Source: an uncultured Prevotellaceae bacterium (GTDB lineage: Bacteria > Bacteroidota > Bacteroidia > Bacteroidales > Bacteroidaceae). Taken from it: a stretch of 14,285 nucleotides of DNA. Location: assembly GCA_902803455.1 (NCBI GenBank), contig CADCQC010000489.1:1-14285 (forward strand), given 5' to 3'. Made by a program: the position numbers and the translations under genes. The notes under the pieces were generated by a model that saw only the letters and a list, made by a program, of their open reading frames with translations, searched no databases and was not told where the DNA came from. Of this stretch, positions 1 to 6,761 are shown piece by piece; positions within the stretch are counted from its first letter, which is position 1; each line of letters begins with the position of its first letter.

Positions 1-1947
1 ATAGGCATCCACCTCACCATAGCCATACAGGTTGTTGGGATACTGCAGCGACGGGTCATGACGGCGCGATGTCTTCCTGATGACTTCCATGACATCCTCC
101 GGCGACAAATCGGGTTTGGCCTGCAACCACAAAGCAATGGCTCCCGCCACTACAGGGGTGGCCATCGACGTACCGCTGTTGGCATTCCACGCATAAGTGC
201 GTCCCTGAAACTCGAAATGCTCCACGTCGGAAGAGATATCATCGGCATTGGGCGATGCCTCGAGATAATAACTGCTATAGGAGGAGATGACATTGGTGCC
301 AGGAGCCATGACATCGGGTTTGATCCGTCCGTCGTAGGTCGGTCCCACCGAGGAATAAGGACTGCGCGCCCCTCCCGTCCCCTGGTTGTATTCATGATAT
401 TCACCCAGATAATTGATGAATCCCGTGCGGTAGCCTGTTGCCCCGACACAGATGACCGAGGGCGCACTTCCTGGAGAGTGGACAGAACAGGCATTGTCGC
501 CAATGCCCCCTTCCTGCGGCACGAGATACCCACTGCCCTTGAACACTTCCACATCGGTGCCGGCACCCAAAACATCAAATCCCACATAATACCCCTGTCC
601 CAGTTTCTCATCTGTCATGAGGACCACCTCCATCACATTCTCAGCCTCGTTGAAGCATGAAGGATAACAGGTGGCGGTAATATAATATGGTTTCTCACCG
701 ATGGAGAGCGTGTCGCTGAGCAATGTGTCAGCCAATTGGTAGACATCCTCCACACGGATAGGATATTCCACCTGCTGTTCATCGGTACCTTGCAGGCGAA
801 GGCGCAGGGTATAGTCATCATTGCTGCCCTTAATAGAGAAGTATGCGCCCTTTCCACCAGAGATGATGGCGACGCTGGCCTTTTCCGTTCCCAACGGCTT
901 ACGAATATGCGACACTTGCTGTCCGCCATTTCCCGCCGATGCCACAAGGATATGTCCCGGCCCCGTCAGACTGTCAAGCACCTCATAATAGAGTTGGTCA
1001 TCCCCCCTGAAATCCATGGATGACCCCTCACTGAATGACACCACACAAGGCATGCCCATCTGGTCGGCATAGTCAAACATATATTTGAATCCCAGACAGT
1101 CGGTGGCATAGGTGAACTTATCGACATCCGCGGAGTCGATGAGTTCGAGATCCTCACTCACGGCATTGCTGACCAGACAGATGTCAGCCTCGGGCGCCAT
1201 GCCTTTGTAAGGCGAGCGGTATCCGCTTCCCGCCGCCGACCCGAGCGTATGGGTGCCATGCGACTGAATGAACCCGTCGCGCGAGTGAGCATAATTTTTC
1301 AAAGCCTCTTCCGTGGTGTACTCTGCTCCCACGAAGAGCGTGCTCCCTACGGTATCCGTGGAGAGGAAGTCCCAAAACCGCTTGATCCGATAGTGCGTCG
1401 CCGTCTCATCATAGAAATTGGGATGGGTGAGGTCGAAACCGATATCTTCCACGCCCACCATCACACCCCGTCCGGTGAAAGCCTGTGGCAATGCCCTTCC
1501 TTCATGGGCCTTTGCCCCACCCATCAATACGGTGGTGGTGTCCATGTGGATGCTATTGCCCTGCCGCGCCTCCATCCTCACCACCGAGGGTGACAACGAG
1601 AGCGGACCGAGGCTGCCAATCGGTATGCTGGCGATATGTATCCGTCCGAACCGCGCCAGTGAACGGGCACCATAACGCTCCAACACCTGGTCATCATCAT
1701 CGGCCAACCGGACGAAAGCACACACCTGACGTTGCGACTTCGGCGGCATGCGCTGGGCAGACTCCTTGTCTGACCTCGAAGCCATCTTGTCAGACCTCGA
1801 AGCCACCTTGTCAGCCATGGTCAGTGAGCGCAGCATTTGCGACATCTTGTTGTAATCCGCTCCCTGCGCCATAGCCGTCAGTGACACGCAGCATGCACAC
1901 AGCGTCACCACATATTTTCTTATTTTTCTTATGATCTTGTTTTCCAT
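1..1947 (-). CDS. Exported subtilisin-like serine peptidase (S8 family), C-terminus beyond left edge
   Basis: An open frame of 649 codons runs without a stop from an ATG at 1947-1945 to the window edge, so the C-terminus is missing. Residues 1-27 form a signal peptide (basic KIIRKIRK, hydrophobic core, likely cleavage after AMA), so the enzyme is exported. The S8 triad is complete: Asp168 in VEDIGFD, His230 in SHGTHTLG and Ser594 in SGTSMATP, with the oxyanion-hole region near SAGNGG. The roughly 360 residues between His and Ser are longer than in simple subtilisins and suggest an inserted domain around residues 350-500. Residues 46-61 contain an in-frame duplication. S8 enzymes cleave peptide bonds; the substrate cannot be inferred. 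The gene is divergent from the Nudix regulator across a 408-bp repeat-rich gap. No relation to the neighbouring operon is shown. The family call is firm. Confidence 0.95.
   Translation of the reverse strand, partial: MENKIIRKIRKYVVTLCACCVSLTAMAQGADYNKMSQMLRSLTMADKVASRSDKMASRSDKESAQRMPPKSQRQVCAFVRLADDDDQVLERYGARSLARFGRIHIASIPIGSLGPLSLSPSVVRMEARQGNSIHMDTTTVLMGGAKAHEGRALPQAFTGRGVMVGVEDIGFDLTHPNFYDETATHYRIKRFWDFLSTDTVGSTLFVGAEYTTEEALKNYAHSRDGFIQSHGTHTLGSAAGSGYRSPYKGMAPEADICLVSNAVSEDLELIDSADVDKFTYATDCLGFKYMFDYADQMGMPCVVSFSEGSSMDFRGDDQLYYEVLDSLTGPGHILVASAGNGGQQVSHIRKPLGTEKASVAIISGGKGAYFSIKGSNDDYTLRLRLQGTDEQQVEYPIRVEDVYQLADTLLSDTLSIGEKPYYITATCYPSCFNEAENVMEVVLMTDEKLGQGYYVGFDVLGAGTDVEVFKGSGYLVPQEGGIGDNACSVHSPGSAPSVICVGATGYRTGFINYLGEYHEYNQGTGGARSPYSSVGPTYDGRIKPDVMAPGTNVISSYSSYYLEASPNADDISSDVEHFEFQGRTYAWNANSGTSMATPVVAGAIALWLQAKPDLSPEDVMEVIRKTSRRHDPSLQYPNNLYGYGEVDAY
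1765..1806. repeat. 21-bp in-frame tandem duplication within the S8 peptidase
   Basis: Two adjacent 21-bp units (1765-1785 and 1786-1806) differ at only two positions, and part of a third follows. On the coding strand they encode DKVASRS and DKMASRS, just after the signal peptide. A 21-bp unit keeps frame, so the duplication lengthens the N-terminal propeptide region without breaking the gene. It is probably a slippage or unequal-exchange product and may vary in copy number between strains. Confidence 0.85.
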
Positions 1948-1960
1948 ATTGCAAAATAAG

Positions 1961-2006
1961 CGAAAAATAACGAATTTGACAAACGAAAAATAACGAATTT
2001 GACAAA
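1961..2006. repeat. Perfect 23-bp tandem duplication upstream of the S8 peptidase
   Basis: Positions 1961-1983 and 1984-2006 are identical 23-mers ending just 13 bp before the peptidase start codon. Read on the minus strand each copy begins with TTTG. The proximal TTTG (1980-1983) lies 20 bp from TTATTTTG (1959-1952), a near match to the Bacteroidota -7 box. If that is the promoter, the transcript would begin almost at the ATG and be close to leaderless. The duplication is certain; the promoter reading is weak. Confidence 0.8.
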
Positions 2007-2029
2007 AAAGAAGGGCTTCAATCATCAGA

Positions 2030-2055
2030 TTCTCAATCTGTCATCTATTTGAGAA
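2030..2055. repeat. Inverted repeat TTCTCAA / TTGAGAA
   Basis: TTCTCAA at 2030-2036 and its exact complement TTGAGAA at 2049-2055 are separated by 12 bp. It could be an operator for the divergent peptidase or regulator genes. A run of eight T follows at 2061-2068, but no gene ends nearby on the plus strand, so a terminator role is doubtful. Confidence 0.5.
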
Positions 2056-2075
2056 GGATGTTTTTTTTATTTATA

Positions 2076-2226
2076 ATAGGATGGAATAGGATGACCTAGG
2101 ATTTCTAGGATGGCCTAGAGATTCCTAGGATGGCCTAAGATTTCTAGGATGACCTAAGATTTCTAGGATGACCTAGGATTTCTAGGATGACCTAAGATTT
2201 CTAGGATGGCCTAGAGCTTCCTAACC
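2076..2226. repeat. Tandem array of about seven degenerate 19-bp units with internal dyads
   Basis: The unit is close to ATTTCTAGGATGACCTAAG. Full units run from about 2101, 2121, 2140, 2159, 2178 and 2197, with partial copies before 2100 and at the right end. The first full unit is 20 bp, the others 19 bp. Each holds facing TAGG and CCTA arms. In the two outermost full units the dyad is perfect over 6 bp (TCTAGG-ATGG-CCTAGA at 2104-2119 and 2200-2215). The period is not a multiple of three and every frame has stops, so it is non-coding. It lies between divergent genes, about 45 bp upstream of the regulator's -33 box. It may be a protein-binding array or a simple satellite. Confidence 0.85.
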
Positions 2227-2271
2227 TTTTTTAAAAAATCGCCCTTTCTTGCGTAAATTTTACTCAAAACA

Positions 2272-2303
2272 TTTGGAGATATAAAATAAAAGCCCTAACT
2301 TTG
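2272..2303 (+). promoter_or_regulatory. Bacteroidota-type promoter of the Nudix regulator/operon
   Basis: TTTG at 2272-2275 serves as the -33 box, and TAACTTTG at 2296-2303 matches the -7 consensus TAnnTTTG exactly, with 20 bp between them. Transcription would start near 2310, giving a leader of roughly 45 nt before the ATG at 2356. No equally good promoter is visible between the regulator and the dehydrogenase, so this site may drive the whole operon. Confidence 0.75.
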
Positions 2304-2322
2304 CGTAAAAATAACACAAAAT

Positions 2323-2353
2323 AATCTGACGAAACCCATAAAAATCTGACGAA
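2323..2353 (+). promoter_or_regulatory. Direct repeat AATCTGACGAA with 20-bp period, candidate operator
   Basis: The 11-mer AATCTGACGAA occurs at 2323-2333 and again at 2343-2353, ending 2 bp before the regulator's ATG. The centre-to-centre distance is 20 bp, about two helical turns, so both copies face the same side of the DNA. The position in the leader just downstream of the promoter suits autoregulation. Binding by the Nudix protein is an inference. Confidence 0.5.
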
Positions 2354-2355
2354 TC

Positions 2356-3063
2356 ATGGAGATCAAAAAAGGTTCATACACATATGAGTACCCACGCCCC
2401 TCGGTAACGACGGACTGCGTGATATTCGGCTATGATGTCAAGGAAGGACTGTCGGTGCTGCTGATCGAGCGCGGCATCGAACCCTACAAGGGCCGCTGGG
2501 CATTCCCCGGTGGATTTCTGAGGATGGACGAGACCACAGAGTCGGGGGCGCTTCGTGAACTGAAAGAGGAGACTGAATTTGACGTGGAAAAAGGTTTTCT
2601 GGAACAGTTGGGCTGTTTCTCCGACGTGGATCGCGACCCCCGCGGACGGGTCATCACCATCGCCTACTATGCCCTGGTGCAGAAAGGCTCCGTCAAGGGT
2701 GGCGACGACGCGAGGAATGCGCAGTGGTATCCCATCAACGAGATACCTCAGTTGGCTTTCGACCATGAGAAGATACTACGGATGGCACTCAAACGCCTGA
2801 AAGAGCGCATACACTTTCAACCCATCGGTTTTGAACTGCTGCCGGAAGTCTTCACGATGCCGCAGTTGCAGGCGCTCTACGAGGCCATCCTGGAGGTTCA
2901 CTTCGACCGCAGAAACTTCGCCAACAAAATGCAAAAACTGGGTATCCTGGAGGAAACCGGCGATCGGCCGAAGAATGCCGCCAGGACGATTCCCATCCAC
3001 TACAGGTTCAACCCCGACAAATACAAGGAGATGAAGTCTAAAGGCTTCAGGTTGGAGTTCTGA
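2356..3063 (+). CDS. Nudix-domain/winged-helix transcriptional regulator (NrtR/AraR-like)
   Basis: The protein has 235 residues. Residues about 17-150 form a Nudix domain with the box at 52-74 (GGFLRMDE... RELKEET). The metal-binding RELKEE is intact, but the glycine near the end of the box is Glu (EETEF rather than EETGU). Residues about 160-232 form a winged-helix domain (FTMPQLQALYEAIL, then DRRNFANKMQKLGILEET). This order is that of NrtR, the Nudix-related repressor of NAD metabolism, and of the Bacteroides arabinose regulator AraR. The intact acidic residues leave open residual hydrolase activity. A NadR-like gene ends the same gene run, which hints at a nucleotide or NAD-related ligand, but related regulators sense sugars, so the effector is uncertain. 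The ATG at 2356 follows an A/T-rich leader without a Shine-Dalgarno sequence. Confidence 0.9.
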   Translation: MEIKKGSYTYEYPRPSVTTDCVIFGYDVKEGLSVLLIERGIEPYKGRWAFPGGFLRMDETTESGALRELKEETEFDVEKGFLEQLGCFSDVDRDPRGRVITIAYYALVQKGSVKGGDDARNAQWYPINEIPQLAFDHEKILRMALKRLKERIHFQPIGFELLPEVFTMPQLQALYEAILEVHFDRRNFANKMQKLGILEETGDRPKNAARTIPIHYRFNPDKYKEMKSKGFRLEF

Positions 3064-3075
3064 ATGAGATCATAC

Positions 3076-3111
3076 GGCATCATCTGCCACAATAATTATA
3101 TGGCATCATCT
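3076..3111 (+). promoter_or_regulatory. Direct repeat GGCATCATCT between regulator and dehydrogenase
   Basis: GGCATCATCT occurs at 3076-3085 and 3102-3111, 26 bp apart, in the 104-bp gap between the regulator stop and the dehydrogenase start. The first copy also forms GGCA-TCATC-TGCC. No TAnnTTTG box is visible in the gap. It could be an internal operator or an mRNA-level element; the function is unknown. Confidence 0.4.
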
Positions 3112-3167
3112 ATTTCCTGTGATCTATTTATATGCCTGACCCCCACAAAACGCTTACCACAATAATA

Positions 3168-4067
3168 ATGAGAGCAATTATCCTTCATCAATCATCAGCC
3201 GTCTATAAGACAGACCGGGATCTTCCCCAACTGACAAGTCTTCACAATGTGCTTGTCAAGGTCTATTATGCCGGAATATGCCGGACCGACATCGGCATCG
3301 GAAAAGGAATTGTCCCCGCAAAAGAGCATATTGTGATGGGACATGAGTTTTGTGGCAGAATTGCCGGTTTCCTGAATGGAGAAAGCACGATGGACGGTTG
3401 GAGTGTGGGCGATGTGGTCAGCGCCAACCCCATGGCTTTTGGCACGACAGCGGACACGATGTGCGGCAAGGACTGCGATGGCGCATTTGCAGAGTATATC
3501 GCCGTCCCAAGCGCTGCATTGGTTCACTTGCCCTCCCAACTGCTCTCCCCGCTCGGCGCGTTTCTCGAACCAGTGGCAGCAGCACTTGCCCCGCTGAAAT
3601 ATATCACTGGCAGGACCTGCATCTTCGGCGCAAGCAGAATAGCAGAACTCACCCATCAGGTAGCCAGGGCCATGGGACATCACGACATAGAAAGGATTGC
3701 CCAAACGGATGATTTGCGGAAAAACAGCTATGACTGTATCATTGAGACAGAACCGTCGCTTATCGATGCCTATATCGATGCGCTTCTGCCAGGAGGAATG
3801 TTGGTGCTGAAGTCCAGGTCGTATATGCCCTGTGCTTTCACGGCCAATACGATTGCGATGAAGGAGGTTGGCATCAGAGGGGCACGCTATGGCGATTTCA
3901 ATGTAGCCAGCCATCTCCTGACCGCCACAGCCCATCATTTGCCCGATGCCCTCGATACGAGTACGCTGTTTGGAAACACCTACGACCTTTCTCAGTTTGA
4001 GGAAGCCTTTGCGGAAGCAGAACGTATGGGAAGCAAAAAGACGTTTTTCAAAATATGTGCGGAATAG
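3168..4067 (+). CDS. Short zinc-type MDR alcohol dehydrogenase-like protein
   Basis: The chosen start gives 299 residues beginning MRAIILHQ, which matches MDR N-termini; an in-frame ATG at 3132 would add 12 unlike residues. Catalytic zinc ligands appear present: Cys38 (AGICRTD), His59-Glu60 (GHE) and Glu134 (LEPVAAAL). The protein is shorter than the usual 340-350 residues. The structural-zinc lobe is collapsed to about 23 residues between GDVV and GAFAEY, with only Cys99 and Cys103 left. The Rossmann glycine motif is degenerate (FGASRIAE, residues 153-160, where FGAGPIG would be expected). It may reduce an aldehyde made by the A-T-R enzyme or oxidise an alcohol. Weakened cofactor binding or an altered role is also possible. 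Its end overlaps asnB-like by 13 bp, so the two are probably translationally coupled. Confidence 0.85.
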   Translation: MRAIILHQSSAVYKTDRDLPQLTSLHNVLVKVYYAGICRTDIGIGKGIVPAKEHIVMGHEFCGRIAGFLNGESTMDGWSVGDVVSANPMAFGTTADTMCGKDCDGAFAEYIAVPSAALVHLPSQLLSPLGAFLEPVAAALAPLKYITGRTCIFGASRIAELTHQVARAMGHHDIERIAQTDDLRKNSYDCIIETEPSLIDAYIDALLPGGMLVLKSRSYMPCAFTANTIAMKEVGIRGARYGDFNVASHLLTATAHHLPDALDTSTLFGNTYDLSQFEEAFAEAERMGSKKTFFKICAE

Positions 4068-6010
4068 TAGGAATTGTAGACCAGGAGGCGATGCCAGAGA
4101 GAAGTATTCTGGCCGCCGCTCTTGAGACGATGGAGCTTCGCGGCCCCGACGACAGCGGCATGTGGCAAGACGGGCACGTCGCCTTGGGACACAGACGACT
4201 TGCCATCGTCGGGGTAAGGCATGGACACCAACCTATCAGTTCGCAAGACGGCATGATCACCATCGTGGTGAACGGAGAGTTTTACGACTATCAAAGACAG
4301 AGGCAGGAACTCTCATCAACCTACACGTTCCAGACAGATTCCGATAGCGAACTGCTGATACCCCTCTATCTGAAATACGGCTACACAGGGATGATGGCGC
4401 ATCTGAGGGGAGAGTTTGCCTTCCTGCTCTATGACAAGCGCAACCGCCTGCTCGTGGCTGGAAGAGACCGCTTCGGCATCAAACCCTTGTGCTGGTGGGA
4501 TGATGGCAAGAGACTGATTATCGCATCGAAAGCGAAGGCCATCCATGCCTGTGGTGTCAAGGCCGGCTGGGATGAATACAGTCTGATGCAGGCACTGTCC
4601 TTACAATACCAGCCCACAGACCGCACGTTCTTTGAAGGCATCCGACAATTGGAACCAGGTCATCTGCTCGTATGGCAGGCAGGCTGTGAGAAGAAAGACA
4701 TCACTTATTGGGACATGCACTATCCTGCAGCGGGTGAAGGTGATAGAACCCGCCACCCACGCTGCGACGAGCCGACACTGACACCAGCGCAAGAGCGACA
4801 GTGTATCGACGAATTTCACGACCAGCTGCAGGAGGCCATCCGCTTGCGCCTCCAGGGTGACGTGCCTGTGTGCTGTCATCTCAGCGGCGGACTCGACTCC
4901 AGTGCTGTGGCAGGCCTCATGTCGCACCTGACCAGCCAACCAGTGCATTGTTTCTCGATCATCTTCCCCCATACCGATGCGGAATACGATGAGGACCGTT
5001 TTGCCACAGAGACCGCCGACCGCTGTGGCGCCATCATGCATCGGATCAAAGTCAGTCAGCACGACATTCTCAGCCACCTGCCTGAAGCGGTCTACCATAG
5101 TGAAGGACTGGCGGTCAACGGCCATCTGTCGTGCAAATATCTTCTCAACAGGACCATCCATGAAGCAGGGTTCAAAGTAGCATTGACGGGCGAGGGCGCC
5201 GACGAGTGCCTGGCGGGCTATCCCCACCTGCGAAAAGACCTTTTCGCCACGCTGCCAGCCCAAGAGAGAGACGCGCTGACCCAACAGCTCTATCACACCA
5301 ACCTGGCCATCACGGGCACGGAGATAGCCGTTGGCGATACGCTCTGCTGCGACAGGCTGGCCAGCAGACTGGGCTTTGTCCCATCGTTTCTGGCTGCCAA
5401 GGCCAGCATCGGATACAAGATGTACCACTTTCTCAACAGCGACATGCTTCACTGTTGCCGCAGCCATGACTTCCTTGACGAGATGTCAGACCGACTGCAA
5501 ATAGAGACCACACTCCATGGTGTGCACCCAGTCAACCAGTCGCTATATCTGTGGAACAAACATGCCCTCTGCAACTACATATTAGGTACGCTCGGTGATG
5601 GTTGCGAGATGTCGGCATCGGTTGAGGGGCGGCTGCCTTTCCTCGACCACCATCTATTTGAGTATGCAGCCCGACTTCCCATGCAGATGAAGATAAGAGA
5701 CCATGTCAACGAGAAATATGTGCTGAAAGAAGCGGCACGTCCCCACATTACCGACCACATCTACCAAAGGCAGAAGCACCCGTTCCAGGCACCGCCGCTC
5801 ACCCGATTTTTCAGCAAGGATGAGTATGAACAGATCTACGATGAACTGACCTCTGACAACATGATGGGCATGGGGATCTTCAACAGAGACGCCATCGCCA
5901 CCCTGCTGACAGCTCTTCCGACCATGAGCGTATTGGAGCAGACCGCCTATGAACCTGTGGTGATGCTGATGCTGACTATTTATTACCTGAATCGAAAACT
6001 AATGAACTGA
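4055..6010 (+). CDS. Glutamine-dependent asparagine synthetase-like amidotransferase
   Basis: The protein has 651 residues. It starts MCGIVGIV, so after Met removal Cys2 is the class II glutaminase nucleophile. RGPDDSG (29-35), HRRLAIV (46-52), NGEFYDY (73-79) and RDRFGIKPL (137-145) complete the glutaminase domain. The C-terminal synthetase domain carries the pyrophosphate loop SGGLDSS (277-283) and LTGEGADE (377-384). These enzymes hydrolyse glutamine and use the ammonia, or another amine, on an adenylated carboxylate. AsnB-type proteins occur both in asparagine synthesis and in natural-product pathways. Placement between the dehydrogenase (13-bp overlap) and the methyltransferase (4-bp gap) argues for a pathway role here. 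The true carboxylate substrate is unknown. Both active sites look intact. Confidence 0.92.
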   Translation: MCGIVGIVDQEAMPERSILAAALETMELRGPDDSGMWQDGHVALGHRRLAIVGVRHGHQPISSQDGMITIVVNGEFYDYQRQRQELSSTYTFQTDSDSELLIPLYLKYGYTGMMAHLRGEFAFLLYDKRNRLLVAGRDRFGIKPLCWWDDGKRLIIASKAKAIHACGVKAGWDEYSLMQALSLQYQPTDRTFFEGIRQLEPGHLLVWQAGCEKKDITYWDMHYPAAGEGDRTRHPRCDEPTLTPAQERQCIDEFHDQLQEAIRLRLQGDVPVCCHLSGGLDSSAVAGLMSHLTSQPVHCFSIIFPHTDAEYDEDRFATETADRCGAIMHRIKVSQHDILSHLPEAVYHSEGLAVNGHLSCKYLLNRTIHEAGFKVALTGEGADECLAGYPHLRKDLFATLPAQERDALTQQLYHTNLAITGTEIAVGDTLCCDRLASRLGFVPSFLAAKASIGYKMYHFLNSDMLHCCRSHDFLDEMSDRLQIETTLHGVHPVNQSLYLWNKHALCNYILGTLGDGCEMSASVEGRLPFLDHHLFEYAARLPMQMKIRDHVNEKYVLKEAARPHITDHIYQRQKHPFQAPPLTRFFSKDEYEQIYDELTSDNMMGMGIFNRDAIATLLTALPTMSVLEQTAYEPVVMLMLTIYYLNRKLMN

Positions 6011-6014
6011 TAGG

Positions 6015-6761
6015 ATGGAGACAAACAAAAACGAGAAATGGTGGATAGACTTCTTTAAAGGCGACTTCACGGAAGTGGTGCTCAACCAGCAAGCGGCAGA
6101 GACCGTGCGCTTCATGCAGCAGACAGGACAGCTGCTTCCCGGAATGAGGGTCTTTGACCAATGCTGCGGCAAGGGGTATCTGGCCCATGAATTAGACCTG
6201 GCAGGACTGGCGGTCACGGGCATAGACATCTCTGAACCTTATATTGACTATGCCCGCACGCGACTGGCCTCTCCGCGCGCCGAATTCGTGTTGGGTGATG
6301 CGGAAACCTTCCTCAGACCAGCACAATACGACATCTCCATCAATTGGAACACCAGTTTCGGCTATCATGAAGATGACGAACAAAACGAACGGATGCTGGT
6401 GCCCTACAGCAAGAACCTGAAGCAAAACGGACAGTTTTTCTTCTCGACCATGAATCCGTTGTTTATCAACAAGCATTTCCAGCGATATATTGTCAAGCAG
6501 GTGCCTTCGGGCGACAGCACCATCATCACCATACGTGAAAGTTGGATAGAGGACGGGATGATGAAATCAGACTGGCTGATCGTCTACCCCGACGGTCACC
6601 GTGAGACAGCCTTCGGACAGACGAAGCTTTACAGTGTGGAACAATTCCGGTCACTGTTTCAGCGTCATGGCCTCCAAGTCGAACAGGTATATGGCGACAT
6701 CGCCCGCTCGCCCTACGATGAGGACCATCCAAGCATGATACTGTATGGACACAAAGTGTGA
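6015..6761 (+). CDS. Class I SAM-dependent methyltransferase
   Basis: The protein has 248 residues with a Rossmann-type methyltransferase core. Motif I is VFDQCCGKGYL (46-56), a variant of the usual D-x-G-C-G-x-G pattern. The acidic residue after strand 2 is Asp71 in GIDIS, and motif II is LGDAETF (93-99). WNTSFGYHEDD (111-121) lies where small-molecule methyltransferases place acceptor-site residues. No signal peptide or membrane segment is seen. It begins 4 bp after the amidotransferase stop and its last 17 bp overlap the A-T-R gene. It likely methylates the pathway product or an intermediate on N or O; the acceptor cannot be read from the sequence. The family call is secure, the substrate is not. 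Confidence 0.9.
   Translation: METNKNEKWWIDFFKGDFTEVVLNQQAAETVRFMQQTGQLLPGMRVFDQCCGKGYLAHELDLAGLAVTGIDISEPYIDYARTRLASPRAEFVLGDAETFLRPAQYDISINWNTSFGYHEDDEQNERMLVPYSKNLKQNGQFFFSTMNPLFINKHFQRYIVKQVPSGDSTIITIRESWIEDGMMKSDWLIVYPDGHRETAFGQTKLYSVEQFRSLFQRHGLQVEQVYGDIARSPYDEDHPSMILYGHKV

Noticed and set aside
58..660. A 200-codon plus-strand frame inside the S8 peptidase
   Set aside because: The minus strand encodes the peptidase with Ser594 and the SGTSMATP motif here.
2076..2226. CRISPR array
   Set aside because: The 19-bp units are directly adjacent without unique spacers, and no cas gene is present.
3195..3938. A 247-codon open frame antisense to the MDR dehydrogenase
   Set aside because: It is a shadow of the dehydrogenase, with Cys/His-rich random-looking sequence and no family signature.
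4601..5467. A 288-codon open frame antisense to the AsnB-like gene
   Set aside because: The plus-strand protein has all family motifs through this region; the antisense product has none.
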